In this document: positions 27,667-36,319 of the stretch, one piece after another
Numbering within the stretch: the stretch's first letter is position 1
How the letters are laid out: every line of letters begins with the position of its first letter
Source: an uncultured Oscillospiraceae bacterium
Lineage (GTDB): Bacteria; Bacillota; Clostridia; Oscillospirales; Oscillospiraceae
Assembly: GCA_944385535.1 (NCBI GenBank)
Contig: CALWXR010000025.1
Span: 1 to 40,291 of the forward strand
Direction of reading: 5' to 3'
DNA length: 40,291 nucleotides
Translations under genes and position numbers: made by a program
Notes under the pieces: generated by a model
Told to the model about the DNA's origin: nothing
Database searches by the model: none
Seen by the model: the letters and a program-made list of their open reading frames with translations, nothing else

Positions 27667-30510
27667 ATGAAGTTGATGAAGAAAGCCCTTGCGCTGCTGC
27701 TGGCACTGGCAATGGCGGGCTCTCTGGCTGCCTGCGGCGGCGCCCCCGCGGAAGAAACCCAGCCCCCTCAGCAGGAAACGGCTCCTGTTCAGGAAACCGT
27801 TCCTGCAGCGCCCGTGATTTCCGTTACGGAGGAAAACACCTATACCAAGCCCCTGACCAATGTTCCCGAGGTGCCCTACTGGTTCCCCGCGGATTTGCTG
27901 AACTGGACGCCCAATGAAAACGGGACGGACGTGTATAATGTCAGCAGCATTCCTTTGGCAAAGCGTGTTGACCGGGAGAAGCTGTCCACCGTCAACGCCA
28001 CCCAGAACAAGGATGTGAAGGTCGTTGCCATTTCCATTATGAACAGCAACACCAGCGGCAACGCGCCCCACGGCCTGAACAGCGCCAATGTCAACATCTT
28101 TACTTACTGGCAGTATGTGGATATCCTGGTTTACTGGGGCGGCTCCTCCGGCGAGGGTCTCATCGTCACCCCCAGTGCCGATGTGATTGATGCCGGCCAC
28201 AAGAACGGCGTCCCCGTGCTGGGCACCGTGTTCTTCCCTCAGGCGGCCCATGGCGGTAAGATCGCGTGGCTGAACGACTTCCTGCAGAAGGACGAAAACG
28301 GCGAATTCCCCATGGTGGATAAGCTTATTGAGGTCGCCAATTACTTCGGCTTCGACGGCTGGTTCATCAACCAGGAAACCGAGGGCAGCGACAGCGATCC
28401 CGACGGCTTCCTGACCGAGGATCACGCGGTGCTGATGCAGGAATTCATCAAGGCCTATAAGGCGAAGGCCGGCGATGATCTGCAGCTGATGTGGTACGAC
28501 TCCATGACCGTGGACGGGGAAATGGACTGGCAGAACGCCCTGACCGACAAGAATAAGTTCTACGTTATTGGCGATAACCAGGAGGCTGTGGCCGACAGCA
28601 TGTTCCTGAACTTCTGGTGGAACACCGAGGAATATGCCTCGGACGAGCTGCTTAAGGCCTCCGCCGAGAAGGCTGCTGAACTGGGTGTGGACCCGTATGA
28701 TCTGTATGCAGGCATCGACGTCCAGGCAAACGGAACCAACACAAACGTCCGCTGGAATCTGTACGCCCCTGAGGGCCAGGCTCCTTATACCTCTCTGGGC
28801 CTGTACTGTCCCAGCTGGACATATTTCGCCGCCGAGGACTTCTTCACCGATTTCCAGGAGAAGGAAGGCCAGATGTGGGTCAATGAAAAGGGAGATCCCT
28901 TCGCGGACGTCACTGTGGAAACCGGCAAGTGGGCCGGCGTCTCCACCTACGCCGTGGAGAAAACAGTTGTGAACACCGTGCCCTTCATCACCAACTTCAG
29001 CATGGGCAACGGTTATAACTTCTTTGTGGACGGGGAGAAGGTCTCCACCAAGGACTGGAACAATCGCTCCTTGCAGGATGTGCTGCCCACCTATCGCTGG
29101 CATCTGGAGCAGGGTGAGGGCAACAGCCTGGAGGCCATTATGGACTATTCCGATGCCTGGTACGGCGGCACCAGCCTGAAGCTGTACGGCAAGATGACTG
29201 CCGGTCAGCCCACAACCCTGAAGCTCTACAGCTCCGATCTGGCAATCACCGAAGGCCTGTCCTGGACCATGAAGGCTAAGAGCAGCGTGGAAATGGATCT
29301 GGATCTGCTGGTCACCCTCTCCGACGGAGATACCCAAGTGATCCCCGGCGATCAGAGTGTCGGCGAGGCATGGACTACCGTCACCTTTGACATTTCCGGC
29401 CTGAGCGGCAAAACCGTTTCCGGCTTCGACATCCGGGTGACCTCCCACGCGGATGTGGTTGGCATCAAGTTCTTACTGGGCCAGATCGCTGTTACCGATC
29501 CGTCCGCGGAAGCTCAGGCGGTGTACGCCTCCGATCTGAAGGTGGACAGCACCAGCTTCGACGATGACGACTGCATCTACACCGGCGTCTGCCTGAGCTG
29601 GGCCGGCAATGCCGACCTGTACGAGATCTACCGGATCAATCGGGACGGCTCTGTCTCCTTCCTGGACGCTACTCCCAGCACCGCGCTGTACATCAACGCC
29701 CTGGAGCGCAACGACGATACCAACAAGACCAACTTCAAGGTGGTTCCTGTGGATCTCTACGGGAACCGGGGCACGGAATCCAACGTTGTGACCATGGATT
29801 GGCCTGACAACAGCCTGCCCAAGGCGGACTTCATGGCCTCCTCCACCCTGGTCGCTCCCGGCCAGGAGGTCACCTTCACCAGCCTGTGCTCCGCCAACAC
29901 CGAGACGCTGACCTGGGAATTCCCCGGCGCCTCTGTGGAGACCAGCGCCGAAGTGGCCCCTGTGGTTAGCTACGCCGCGGAAGGCGCCTACACCGTTAAG
30001 GTCACCGCCAAGAACGCCTCCGGCGAAGCCGTGGCCGAGAAAACGGATCTAATCACCGTCACCGCCAAGGTTACCGGCGAACTGGCCCTGCTCTCCGGCG
30101 GCAAGGATACCGAGGCTTCCGCTTATGTCAACGAAAACGAGGCGCCTCCCTTCGCCGTGGATGGCGACTACAGCAAGAAGTGGTGCGCCACCGGTGACCC
30201 GCCCCACACCATCACCATTGATCTGGGTGATGCCAAGGCGGTGAGCCAGGTGAAGATCTTCCACGCCCAGGCAGGCGGAGAAAGCCCGGATATGAACACC
30301 AAGGCTTACACCATCCTGGTCAGTGAAGACGGTGAGACCTTCACTGAGGTGGTCAAGGTCACCAAGAACACCGACGGCGAGACCTCCAATACCTTCGCCG
30401 CTGTAAATGCCCGCTACGTGCGGCTGGTGGTGGAGAAGCCCACCCAGGGCTCCGATACCGCCGCTCGGATCTACGAGGTGGAGGTCTACGGCCTGGACGA
30501 AGCCCTGTGA
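27667..30510 (+). CDS. Secreted lipoprotein endo-beta-N-acetylglucosaminidase (GH85)
   Basis: 947 residues. A lipoprotein signal peptide has its lipobox at LAAC (Cys23), followed by a Pro/Gln/Thr linker. The GH85 TIM barrel spans about residues 60-420. Catalytic Asn235 and Glu237 lie in GFDGWFINQETEG; other typical elements are YWQYVDILVYWGG and LMWYDSMTVDGEMDWQNAL. A beta-sandwich domain (about 430-620), an Fn3-like segment (about 640-715), a PKD-like domain (about 720-800) and a C-terminal F5/8 type C (CBM32-like) domain (about 805-945: AYVNENEAPPFAVDGDYSKK) follow. GH85 enzymes cut the chitobiose core of N-glycans, so this cell-surface enzyme probably releases host or dietary glycans. It stands alone between a promoter and a terminator. 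Confidence 0.93.
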   Translation: MKLMKKALALLLALAMAGSLAACGGAPAEETQPPQQETAPVQETVPAAPVISVTEENTYTKPLTNVPEVPYWFPADLLNWTPNENGTDVYNVSSIPLAKRVDREKLSTVNATQNKDVKVVAISIMNSNTSGNAPHGLNSANVNIFTYWQYVDILVYWGGSSGEGLIVTPSADVIDAGHKNGVPVLGTVFFPQAAHGGKIAWLNDFLQKDENGEFPMVDKLIEVANYFGFDGWFINQETEGSDSDPDGFLTEDHAVLMQEFIKAYKAKAGDDLQLMWYDSMTVDGEMDWQNALTDKNKFYVIGDNQEAVADSMFLNFWWNTEEYASDELLKASAEKAAELGVDPYDLYAGIDVQANGTNTNVRWNLYAPEGQAPYTSLGLYCPSWTYFAAEDFFTDFQEKEGQMWVNEKGDPFADVTVETGKWAGVSTYAVEKTVVNTVPFITNFSMGNGYNFFVDGEKVSTKDWNNRSLQDVLPTYRWHLEQGEGNSLEAIMDYSDAWYGGTSLKLYGKMTAGQPTTLKLYSSDLAITEGLSWTMKAKSSVEMDLDLLVTLSDGDTQVIPGDQSVGEAWTTVTFDISGLSGKTVSGFDIRVTSHADVVGIKFLLGQIAVTDPSAEAQAVYASDLKVDSTSFDDDDCIYTGVCLSWAGNADLYEIYRINRDGSVSFLDATPSTALYINALERNDDTNKTNFKVVPVDLYGNRGTESNVVTMDWPDNSLPKADFMASSTLVAPGQEVTFTSLCSANTETLTWEFPGASVETSAEVAPVVSYAAEGAYTVKVTAKNASGEAVAEKTDLITVTAKVTGELALLSGGKDTEASAYVNENEAPPFAVDGDYSKKWCATGDPPHTITIDLGDAKAVSQVKIFHAQAGGESPDMNTKAYTILVSEDGETFTEVVKVTKNTDGETSNTFAAVNARYVRLVVEKPTQGSDTAARIYEVEVYGLDEAL

Positions 30511-30541
30511 TCCGTTTGACCGACCCCCCTGCTGACACAAA

Positions 30542-30575
30542 AAATGCCGAGCTTCCTCCGGGAAGTTCGGCATTT
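30542..30575 (+). terminator. Terminator of the GH85 gene
   Basis: AAATGCCGA and CTTCC pair with GGAAG and TCGGCATTT; it starts about 30 bases after the stop. The T-run is short. Confidence 0.75.
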
Positions 30576-30581
30576 CATATG

Positions 30582-30608
30582 GGATGAAAGATTTGCATTA
30601 GAGAATCC
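30582..30608 (+). repeat. 27-bp-type repeat, copy B
   Basis: GGATGAAAGATTTGCATTAG followed by AGAATCC; partner of 26720-26745. 30610-30900 contains no gene that I can support. Confidence 0.7.
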
Positions 30609-30796
30609 TATGAGACGAAAAAATTCAATCCTCGGCAATGCCTTCGCAATGACCGCAGCTTGCGCGCATGATTGTGATGCCACCGCTCCAGGGGCGGAGG
30701 CAAAGCTGTGAATTATGCATGGGCCGGCCGTTTGGCTGGTAAAGCGTGATTTTTCGCGCGTGCCATGCAGCGTTTCCTTCTCCGCGCATTGGTGCC

Positions 30797-30826
30797 AGGA
30801 TTTCTCGACTGCGCTGGATATGACAT
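30797..30826 (+). repeat. TCGAG palindromic repeat, diverged copy
   Basis: AGGATTTCTCGACTGCGCT then GGATATGACAT, same family as 13103-13131 and 13192-13212. Confidence 0.65.
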
Positions 30827-30905
30827 GGGGAAAGTGCGGGGAACCAATGGAGCAGGGGGTCTCAGCAGAAAAAGACTGGGGCAGATTGTCCTTTTGCCGC
30901 TGTGA

Positions 30906-31910
30906 TCACATCTGAAAAATATTCCCCAAAACTACTCCGCCGTTGCCGTTCGGTTCCGGGGGTTTTACGCTGTCGTAGGCCAGGGCGTAGGTGACCTGAA
31001 TCCGATTGCCAAAGGCGTAATAAATCAGGAACATAACCGCCAGGTACAGCCCATAGAACAGGAAGTATGCCACGTCATCAGAAAAGGGCAGGGAAATGCC
31101 CAGAGCGGGGAGGATCTGGTCGCCGTAGCCCACCGCCATGGCAAGCAGTCCGGCGGCATAATACCACCAAAGGCTCAGATCCAGCCGGAACAGGGGGATC
31201 CGATTTCCTTTCATCATCTTCCGGCTTTCCCGCAGGACCGCCACCGCGCCCAGGGCCGGACAATCGATGAGCACGTAATTGGCCATCCGGTAGCGGTAGT
31301 AGAAGGGAAGGCTGATGGCGCAGAACAGCCCAAAGCAAATGATCAGCGCCGGAAGCATGGCCTGCTCCAGCTGGGCGTAAACCTCGTCGTCCAGGACGAG
31401 GACGCTTTCCCCGGCGGAGGCCGCCTCTGTGACCAGGGGAGTGAGGATTTCCATGGCGCTGTCTGAGAGGGGAGTGATCAGGTATACCGTGACAGCGGCA
31501 TAGAGGCTCAGCAGAAAAATGCCAATATAAATGACGCACTGTACCAGGGTGCAGCGGATCAGGGGCCAGAACCGGTCAAAGCCCAGCCGCAGGGAATTGA
31601 CCGAGGCGTATTGCCCCCGGGCGATCCGAAGGGCGGCGGACTGATAGCCTAAATCCAGGCACAGGAGCGCCACCCATTGGGCGATGAGCACCACAATGCG
31701 GATGGTGGAGAGAAAGGAGCGGGTACCAATCTGACCCAGACCGCCGGTTTGGGAGATCTGCTGATTCAGAACATAGGAAAGGATGGTTACCAGAGCCGTC
31801 AGCCCCAGGGAGAGTCCGGCATATATGAGCACGATTTTCTGTCCGTCCCGGGCCTGACTCAGACGCTGAGGAACCAGTGATTTTATACTGCGTGTGTTTC
31901 GGATATCCAT
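30906..31910 (-). CDS. DUF975-type integral membrane protein
   Basis: 334 residues from ATG 31910; the in-frame extension to 31979 lies over the promoter. A cytosolic N-terminus is followed by about six spans: residues 27-47, 72-90, 125-150, 190-215, 250-272 and 285-310. The NSLRLGFDRF segment and LPFYYRYRMANYVLIDCPAL are typical of DUF975 proteins. The function of the family is unknown; it is common in Firmicutes. It is transcribed divergently from the XRE-TPR regulator with about 150 bases between them, so shared control is possible. Confidence 0.8.
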   Translation of the reverse strand: MDIRNTRSIKSLVPQRLSQARDGQKIVLIYAGLSLGLTALVTILSYVLNQQISQTGGLGQIGTRSFLSTIRIVVLIAQWVALLCLDLGYQSAALRIARGQYASVNSLRLGFDRFWPLIRCTLVQCVIYIGIFLLSLYAAVTVYLITPLSDSAMEILTPLVTEAASAGESVLVLDDEVYAQLEQAMLPALIICFGLFCAISLPFYYRYRMANYVLIDCPALGAVAVLRESRKMMKGNRIPLFRLDLSLWWYYAAGLLAMAVGYGDQILPALGISLPFSDDVAYFLFYGLYLAVMFLIYYAFGNRIQVTYALAYDSVKPPEPNGNGGVVLGNIFQM

Positions 31911-31950
31911 AGTGTGTTTCCGTCCTTGTAGAGCATTGAATGTTACTATT

Positions 31951-31979
31951 GTTATAAACCAATCCGGGAAAAATAGCAA
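31951..31979 (-). promoter_or_regulatory. Sigma-A promoter of the DUF975 gene
   Basis: Minus strand TTGCTA and TATAAC with a 17-base spacer, about 40 bases before ATG 31910. Confidence 0.6.
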
Positions 31980-32059
31980 ATAAATTTTTTGTAACCATGG
32001 AAAAGGAAGGCAAAATGTGATATAGTGGGGTAAATCTCATTTACAAGGGAGAGAAGTCC

Positions 32060-32878
32060 ATGGAACTGGGGGAAAAGCTGCGCCAGGCCCGGCTGGAAGC
32101 GGGGCTTTCCCAGCGAGCGCTGTGCGGCGAGAAAATCAGCAGGAACATGCTTTCTCAAATCGAAAACGGCGGGGCCCGGCCCTCCATGGGGACGCTGCAA
32201 TATCTGGCGGCCCGGCTGGGCAGGCCGGTCAGCTGGTTTTTGGAGGAAGAGGCGGTATGCTCTGCCAATCAGACGGTCATGGAGCAGGCCCGGCAGCGGT
32301 TTGACAGTGGGGACCATTCCGGAGCCGCTGCCGCCCTGGAGGACTACCGGGAGCCGGATCCTGTATTTGACCGGGAAAAGCAGCTGCTGGAAATTCTCAT
32401 TTGCCTTTTCCTGGCGGAAGGGGCTGTGGAAACGGGGCGGCTGCCCTATGCCCGGGAGCTGCTGGAAAAGGCGGGGGCCCTCGGCGCGTCCGCTGCCTAT
32501 TACACAGAGGAACTGGAACGAAGGCGGTTGCTGCTGCTGGGCAGAGCGGGGCAAACGGACGCGGTTTCCCGGCTTCCCAGCCTGGATGAAGAGCTGCTCC
32601 TTCGGGCGAAGGCGGCCCTGTCCGCGGGAGAGACGGAGCGGGCCTGGAAGCTACTGTGCGCCCTGGAAAATGGGACAGATCCCGGCGCTGCCCTGATGAA
32701 GGGAAGGTGCCGCATGAAGGAAAAAGACTACCAGCAGGCGGCGGCCTATTTCCAACAGGCGGAGGCCCGATTTCCGGAGGAAGCGGTTCAGGCGCTGGAA
32801 GTGTGCTTCCGGGAGCTGGGGGACTACAGGAAAGCCTATTTCTATGCCTGCAAGCAAAGACGGGGGGCAGAAGGATGA
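32060..32878 (+). CDS. XRE-family regulator with TPR-like helical domain
   Basis: 272 residues. N-terminal helix-turn-helix at about 5-60 (LGEKLRQARLEAGLSQRALC, then ISRNMLSQIENGGARPSMGT). A long helical domain follows with TPR-like repeats, which are clearest near 200-270 (MKEKDYQQAAAYFQQAEARF). Proteins of this build (PlcR/RRNPP-like or ClgR-like) often sense a peptide; no peptide gene is visible here. GGGAGAGAAG precedes ATG 32060. The stop overlaps the DUF2200 start as ATGA. Confidence 0.85.
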   Translation: MELGEKLRQARLEAGLSQRALCGEKISRNMLSQIENGGARPSMGTLQYLAARLGRPVSWFLEEEAVCSANQTVMEQARQRFDSGDHSGAAAALEDYREPDPVFDREKQLLEILICLFLAEGAVETGRLPYARELLEKAGALGASAAYYTEELERRRLLLLGRAGQTDAVSRLPSLDEELLLRAKAALSAGETERAWKLLCALENGTDPGAALMKGRCRMKEKDYQQAAAYFQQAEARFPEEAVQALEVCFRELGDYRKAYFYACKQRRGAEG

Positions 32879-33225
32879 GCAACGATCAGGTATTCGCCAT
32901 GGGGTTCCAAAAGGTCTATCCGCTGTTGGTGAACAAAGCGGTAAGAAAAGGAAGGACGGAAGGGGAGGTTCGGCAGATTGTCTGCTGGCTTACCGGCTAC
33001 AGTCCGGAGGAAGTGGAGGAAGCGGTGAACGCCGGGACCGCCTACGGGGATTTTTTCCGGAACGCCCCCCGGATGAACCCCAACTGTCATTTGATCACCG
33101 GGAGGGTGTGCGGCATCCGGGTGGAAGAAATCGAAGATCCTATCATGCGCCGGATCCGGTATTTGGATAAGCTGGTGGATGAATTGGCCAAGGGAAAACC
33201 TATGGATAAGATACTAAGAGGATAA
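32875..33225 (+). CDS. DUF2200 family protein
   Basis: 116 residues from ATG 32875, coupled to the XRE-TPR gene. Family features are VFAMGFQKVYPLLVNKAVRK at the N-terminus, CWLTGYSPEEVE near 40, YGDFFRNAPRMNPNCHLITG near 60, and CGIRVEEIEDPIMRRIRYLD toward the end. Many organisms carry DUF2200 proteins of unknown role. The gene ends at a strong terminator. Confidence 0.88.
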   Translation: MSNDQVFAMGFQKVYPLLVNKAVRKGRTEGEVRQIVCWLTGYSPEEVEEAVNAGTAYGDFFRNAPRMNPNCHLITGRVCGIRVEEIEDPIMRRIRYLDKLVDELAKGKPMDKILRG

Positions 33226-33231
33226 AAGAAC

Positions 33232-33268
33232 GCCCCGGAAGGAAATGGGAATTCCTTCCGGGGCAGTT
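33232..33268 (+). terminator. Terminator of the XRE-TPR/DUF2200 unit
   Basis: Perfect 13-base stem GCCCCGGAAGGAA with a 7-base loop, then AGTTTTAT. It also lies just past the end of the reversed dehydrogenase remnant. Confidence 0.9.
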
Positions 33269-33404
33269 TTATACTCTGGCTGCGCCATCCACATTCAGCA
33301 CGGCGCCGGAGATATAGGCGGCTTCCTCAGAGGCCAGAAATAGGAAGGCGTTGGTAATGTCCTCGGGCTGGCCCAGGCGGCGCAGAGGGATCCGCTGGGT
33401 CAGG
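33269..33404 (-). pseudogene. 3' remnant of a short-chain dehydrogenase (FabG-like)
   Basis: Reading the minus strand into TAA 33271-33269 gives [20 protein letters not shown], then [20 protein letters not shown]. This is the conserved C-terminal end of FabG-type reductases (P..R.g.pedia....fLas..a.yitG..l.vdGG). Only about 44 residues remain. The 5' part is replaced by the end of the first capA gene, whose stop overlaps the breakpoint. No start or ribosome site remains. Confidence 0.8.
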
Positions 33405-34890
33405 CGGCAGGTTGGGTAGCATCGCCAGTCTCCTGGGTGGTTTCGGGAATGGTTTCGGGAATGGTCTCCCGGGCGGCCTCCGCGGCGTACTTTTCCGGGT
33501 GCCAGGCCAGATCATAGTAGTATTCCTCCCGGGCCTGCTTCTGCTCTGCCAGCCAGGTCTTGCAGCTTTCAAGACCTTCCCCTACCAGGCCCATGGTTCG
33601 GTCATAGGATTTTTGGGCGGAGGAGAGCATGGCGCTGTTTAAGTTAAAATCGCTCTGCCACTGATCCCGGCGGGAATCTTCCAGGGGCAGGATGTTATAC
33701 TGCTTGACGCTGCGGGTGTCCATATTCACCCAGGTGGGGATCAGGTTGGTATCCGCCAGATACACCGTGCCGTCGGAGTATTTTTCAAAGGTGACGGAGA
33801 ACAGGGCCGCATCCTCGGTATAGCCGTAGGGGTTGTATTCATCCATATACTCCTTGCGCTGGTTGGATACCGCGTTGCCAAGAGAGTAGATGCACACGGT
33901 TTTGTGCTCCGGATCCACGGTGCTTTCCAGCAGGGCCATGGGCTCTACCACATGGGGATGGCCGCCTACGATCACATCGAACCCTAAGTCGCACAGCTTC
34001 TGGGCCATTTCCGTTTGATCGTCGTTGGCGTAGGTCAGATACTCCACCCCCCAATGGATATACAAAATGGTGGCTTCCGCCCCTTCCGCCTTCATATCCG
34101 CCAGGTATCCGGCGATTTCCTCGTAGAACGCGTCCAGATCGGCGTAGCGGAAGCAGTTGACCAGGTCATAGGAGCCGTCCGTCATGGCAATACCGTTCAG
34201 GGAAGGATAGCCGCTTTGGCCGTTGGAGGTCTCATAGGTATAAGCGATCATGCCGATATGGATGCCGTTTATATCCTTGACCACATATTTCGGCTCTTCC
34301 GCCGAGGCCATGGTGCCCAGGGTCTCCATACCCCGCTCCCGAACCACTTCCAGGGTTCGCAGGAAGCCATCCAGACCGGTATCGTAGCTGTGGTTGTTTG
34401 CGGTGAGCATCATATCAAAGCCTGCGTCCCGGGCCCCGTCCACAATGGCGTCGGGACTGTTGAATTTTGGGAAGCCGGAGTAGGGCTTGTCACTGCCTCC
34501 CAGAGAGGTCTCCAGATTGATGGCGGCGTAGTCCGCCTGGGAAACATAGTCTTTGACATACTGAAAGACGGAATCGAAATTGTAGCTGCCATCGCTTTGC
34601 AGGGCGGTGTTCACCACGGGAAGGTGCATCATCAGATCCCCCATGGCGGCTACGGTGGCGGTGGAGACCACATGCTCCGGCACCGGATCCGGCTGGGTGG
34701 TTTCCGTGGGCTCCGTCTGTTCCGGCGTGGTGGGGATCGCCACGGAAGCGGAGGGCTGGGTCGGGGCGGGCTTGTCCGCTAACCGCACAGACAGCCAGAT
34801 GACCCCGGCGGTGGCGGCTATAAAGATGAAAGTGAGAATGACCAGCAGCACATACACGATGGAAGCGCCGCTTTTCCGTTTGCGGGCCAT
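33400..34890 (-). CDS. CapA-family protein, paralogue 1 (membrane-anchored)
   Basis: 496 residues. One N-terminal span ([20 protein letters not shown]), a Pro/Thr-rich linker, then the CapA/PgsA metallophosphatase-like domain (about 75-430): [64 protein letters not shown] and [11 protein letters not shown]. These are the metal-site motifs. In Bacillus, CapA takes part in poly-gamma-glutamate synthesis or export; here no capB/capC is nearby, so the role is open. The C-terminus has [13 protein letters not shown], a short repeat. It is the third gene after alr and paralogue 2. Confidence 0.9.
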   Translation of the reverse strand: MARKRKSGASIVYVLLVILTFIFIAATAGVIWLSVRLADKPAPTQPSASVAIPTTPEQTEPTETTQPDPVPEHVVSTATVAAMGDLMMHLPVVNTALQSDGSYNFDSVFQYVKDYVSQADYAAINLETSLGGSDKPYSGFPKFNSPDAIVDGARDAGFDMMLTANNHSYDTGLDGFLRTLEVVRERGMETLGTMASAEEPKYVVKDINGIHIGMIAYTYETSNGQSGYPSLNGIAMTDGSYDLVNCFRYADLDAFYEEIAGYLADMKAEGAEATILYIHWGVEYLTYANDDQTEMAQKLCDLGFDVIVGGHPHVVEPMALLESTVDPEHKTVCIYSLGNAVSNQRKEYMDEYNPYGYTEDAALFSVTFEKYSDGTVYLADTNLIPTWVNMDTRSVKQYNILPLEDSRRDQWQSDFNLNSAMLSSAQKSYDRTMGLVGEGLESCKTWLAEQKQAREEYYYDLAWHPEKYAAEAARETIPETIPETTQETGDATQPAA

Positions 34891-34929
34891 AAATGCCTCC
34901 TTCAGAAGATGAGATCAGAGTTAGGACGG

Positions 34930-36309
34930 TTACCCGGCCATAGAGGCGGTTTTCTCGGCCTTTGCCTGCTGCAAATGGTTCCGGCAGGCCTCCAAGCCGC
35001 TGCCTACAATGTCCATGGTGCGGTTATAGGAGTCCTGGGCCAGGGAGAGGAAACCGGCGTTCAGGTTAAACAGAGTGCTCCACTGATCCTTCTGATCCGG
35101 ATCCAGGGGCAGAATCAGATATTCGGTCTTGCCGCCGATGCCGGTGAGATTCACCCAGGTGGGGATCAGGTTCACATCCGCCACGGCGGCGCTTCCGTCG
35201 GCGTAGCGCTCAAAGGTAACGGTGAAAATGGCGCCGTCCTCCGTATGGCCGGTTTTCAGCCGCATTTCCGCGATCCGCTGGTTGGACACCGCGTTGCCCA
35301 GGGAATAAATGCACACGGTCTTATGTCCGGCGTCGGTGGTGCTGGTAAGCAGCTCCATGGGCTGAATCACGTGGGGATGGCCGCCTACAATCACATCCAC
35401 GCCCAGATCGCACATCTTCTGGGCCATCTGGCTTTGAATGGGAGACTGGGTAAGCTCATACTCCACGCCCCAATGGATGTAAACCATGGTCAGCTCCGCC
35501 CCTTCCTCTTTCATGGCTTCCAGCTGGGACTGGAGGCGGGTATAGAAGGTATCCAGGTCGGTTTCTACAAAATAGTTGACAATGCCGGTCTCCGTGACCG
35601 TGGGACCGTAGTTCAGGGAGGGGCGGCCGTCTGTTTCGCTGGTGGCGTAGGTGTAGCAGATCATGCCCACTTTGATGCCGTTCAAATCCACGACGGCGTA
35701 TTTCTTCTCTTCGCCGTTTAGCTGGGTGCCCAGGGTTTGGACGCCGTAGCTGCGGACGGTTTCTACGGTGCGCAGAAGTCCGGCGGTATCCCGGTCGGCG
35801 CTGTGGTTATTGGCGGTGAGCAGCATGTCAAAGCCGGCCTCCACCAGATCCTCCATCAGAGAGTCGGGGCTGTTGAAGGGATTGCCCCGGTAAGGGTAGT
35901 CAGGGCCGCTGAAGGTGGTCTCCAGGTTGGCTACCCCATAGTCGCTGGCGGTAAAATAGTCGTCCACATACTGAAACATGGAGCTGAACTCATAGGTGCC
36001 GTCCTCCTGGGCGTAGGCCTCGCAAATGGGCCGGTGCATCAGAAGATCGCCGGTGACGGCCACTGTGGCGGTGGATACCACCGGGTCAGGCTCCGTAGGG
36101 GGCTGGGTGGTTTCTCCGGACGCCTCTGCCCCGGCCCCCTGGGATACCGGCAGACGGACGTCCTCGGAGACTTGGATGGAAGCCTCCTGATTGACCAGGT
36201 CAACGGATTTCCACAGAAAAAAGACGGTGGCGGCGATCATGAGAAGGATCAGCACGTAAAAAACGGCGATGCCTTTGCTGGATGATGAGCGTTTGGATCG
36301 GCGGGACAT
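34930..36309 (-). CDS. CapA-family protein, paralogue 2 (membrane-anchored)
   Basis: 459 residues from ATG 36309 (AGGAGGTTCCC upstream, 10 bases from the alr stop). Same architecture as the neighbour: basic N-terminus, one span (IAVFYVLILLMIAATVFFLW), linker, CapA domain with [52 protein letters not shown] and [14 protein letters not shown]. The two proteins share most of their length and are tandem duplicates. Diverged linkers and ends suggest different partners or localisation. Confidence 0.9.
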   Translation of the reverse strand: MSRRSKRSSSSKGIAVFYVLILLMIAATVFFLWKSVDLVNQEASIQVSEDVRLPVSQGAGAEASGETTQPPTEPDPVVSTATVAVTGDLLMHRPICEAYAQEDGTYEFSSMFQYVDDYFTASDYGVANLETTFSGPDYPYRGNPFNSPDSLMEDLVEAGFDMLLTANNHSADRDTAGLLRTVETVRSYGVQTLGTQLNGEEKKYAVVDLNGIKVGMICYTYATSETDGRPSLNYGPTVTETGIVNYFVETDLDTFYTRLQSQLEAMKEEGAELTMVYIHWGVEYELTQSPIQSQMAQKMCDLGVDVIVGGHPHVIQPMELLTSTTDAGHKTVCIYSLGNAVSNQRIAEMRLKTGHTEDGAIFTVTFERYADGSAAVADVNLIPTWVNLTGIGGKTEYLILPLDPDQKDQWSTLFNLNAGFLSLAQDSYNRTMDIVGSGLEACRNHLQQAKAEKTASMAG

Positions 36310-36319
36310 GGGAACCTCC

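Noticed and set aside
27562-29448. Minus-strand open frame of over 620 codons opposite the GH85 gene
   Set aside because: Same reason: codon mirror of a high-GC gene without any domain or start signal.
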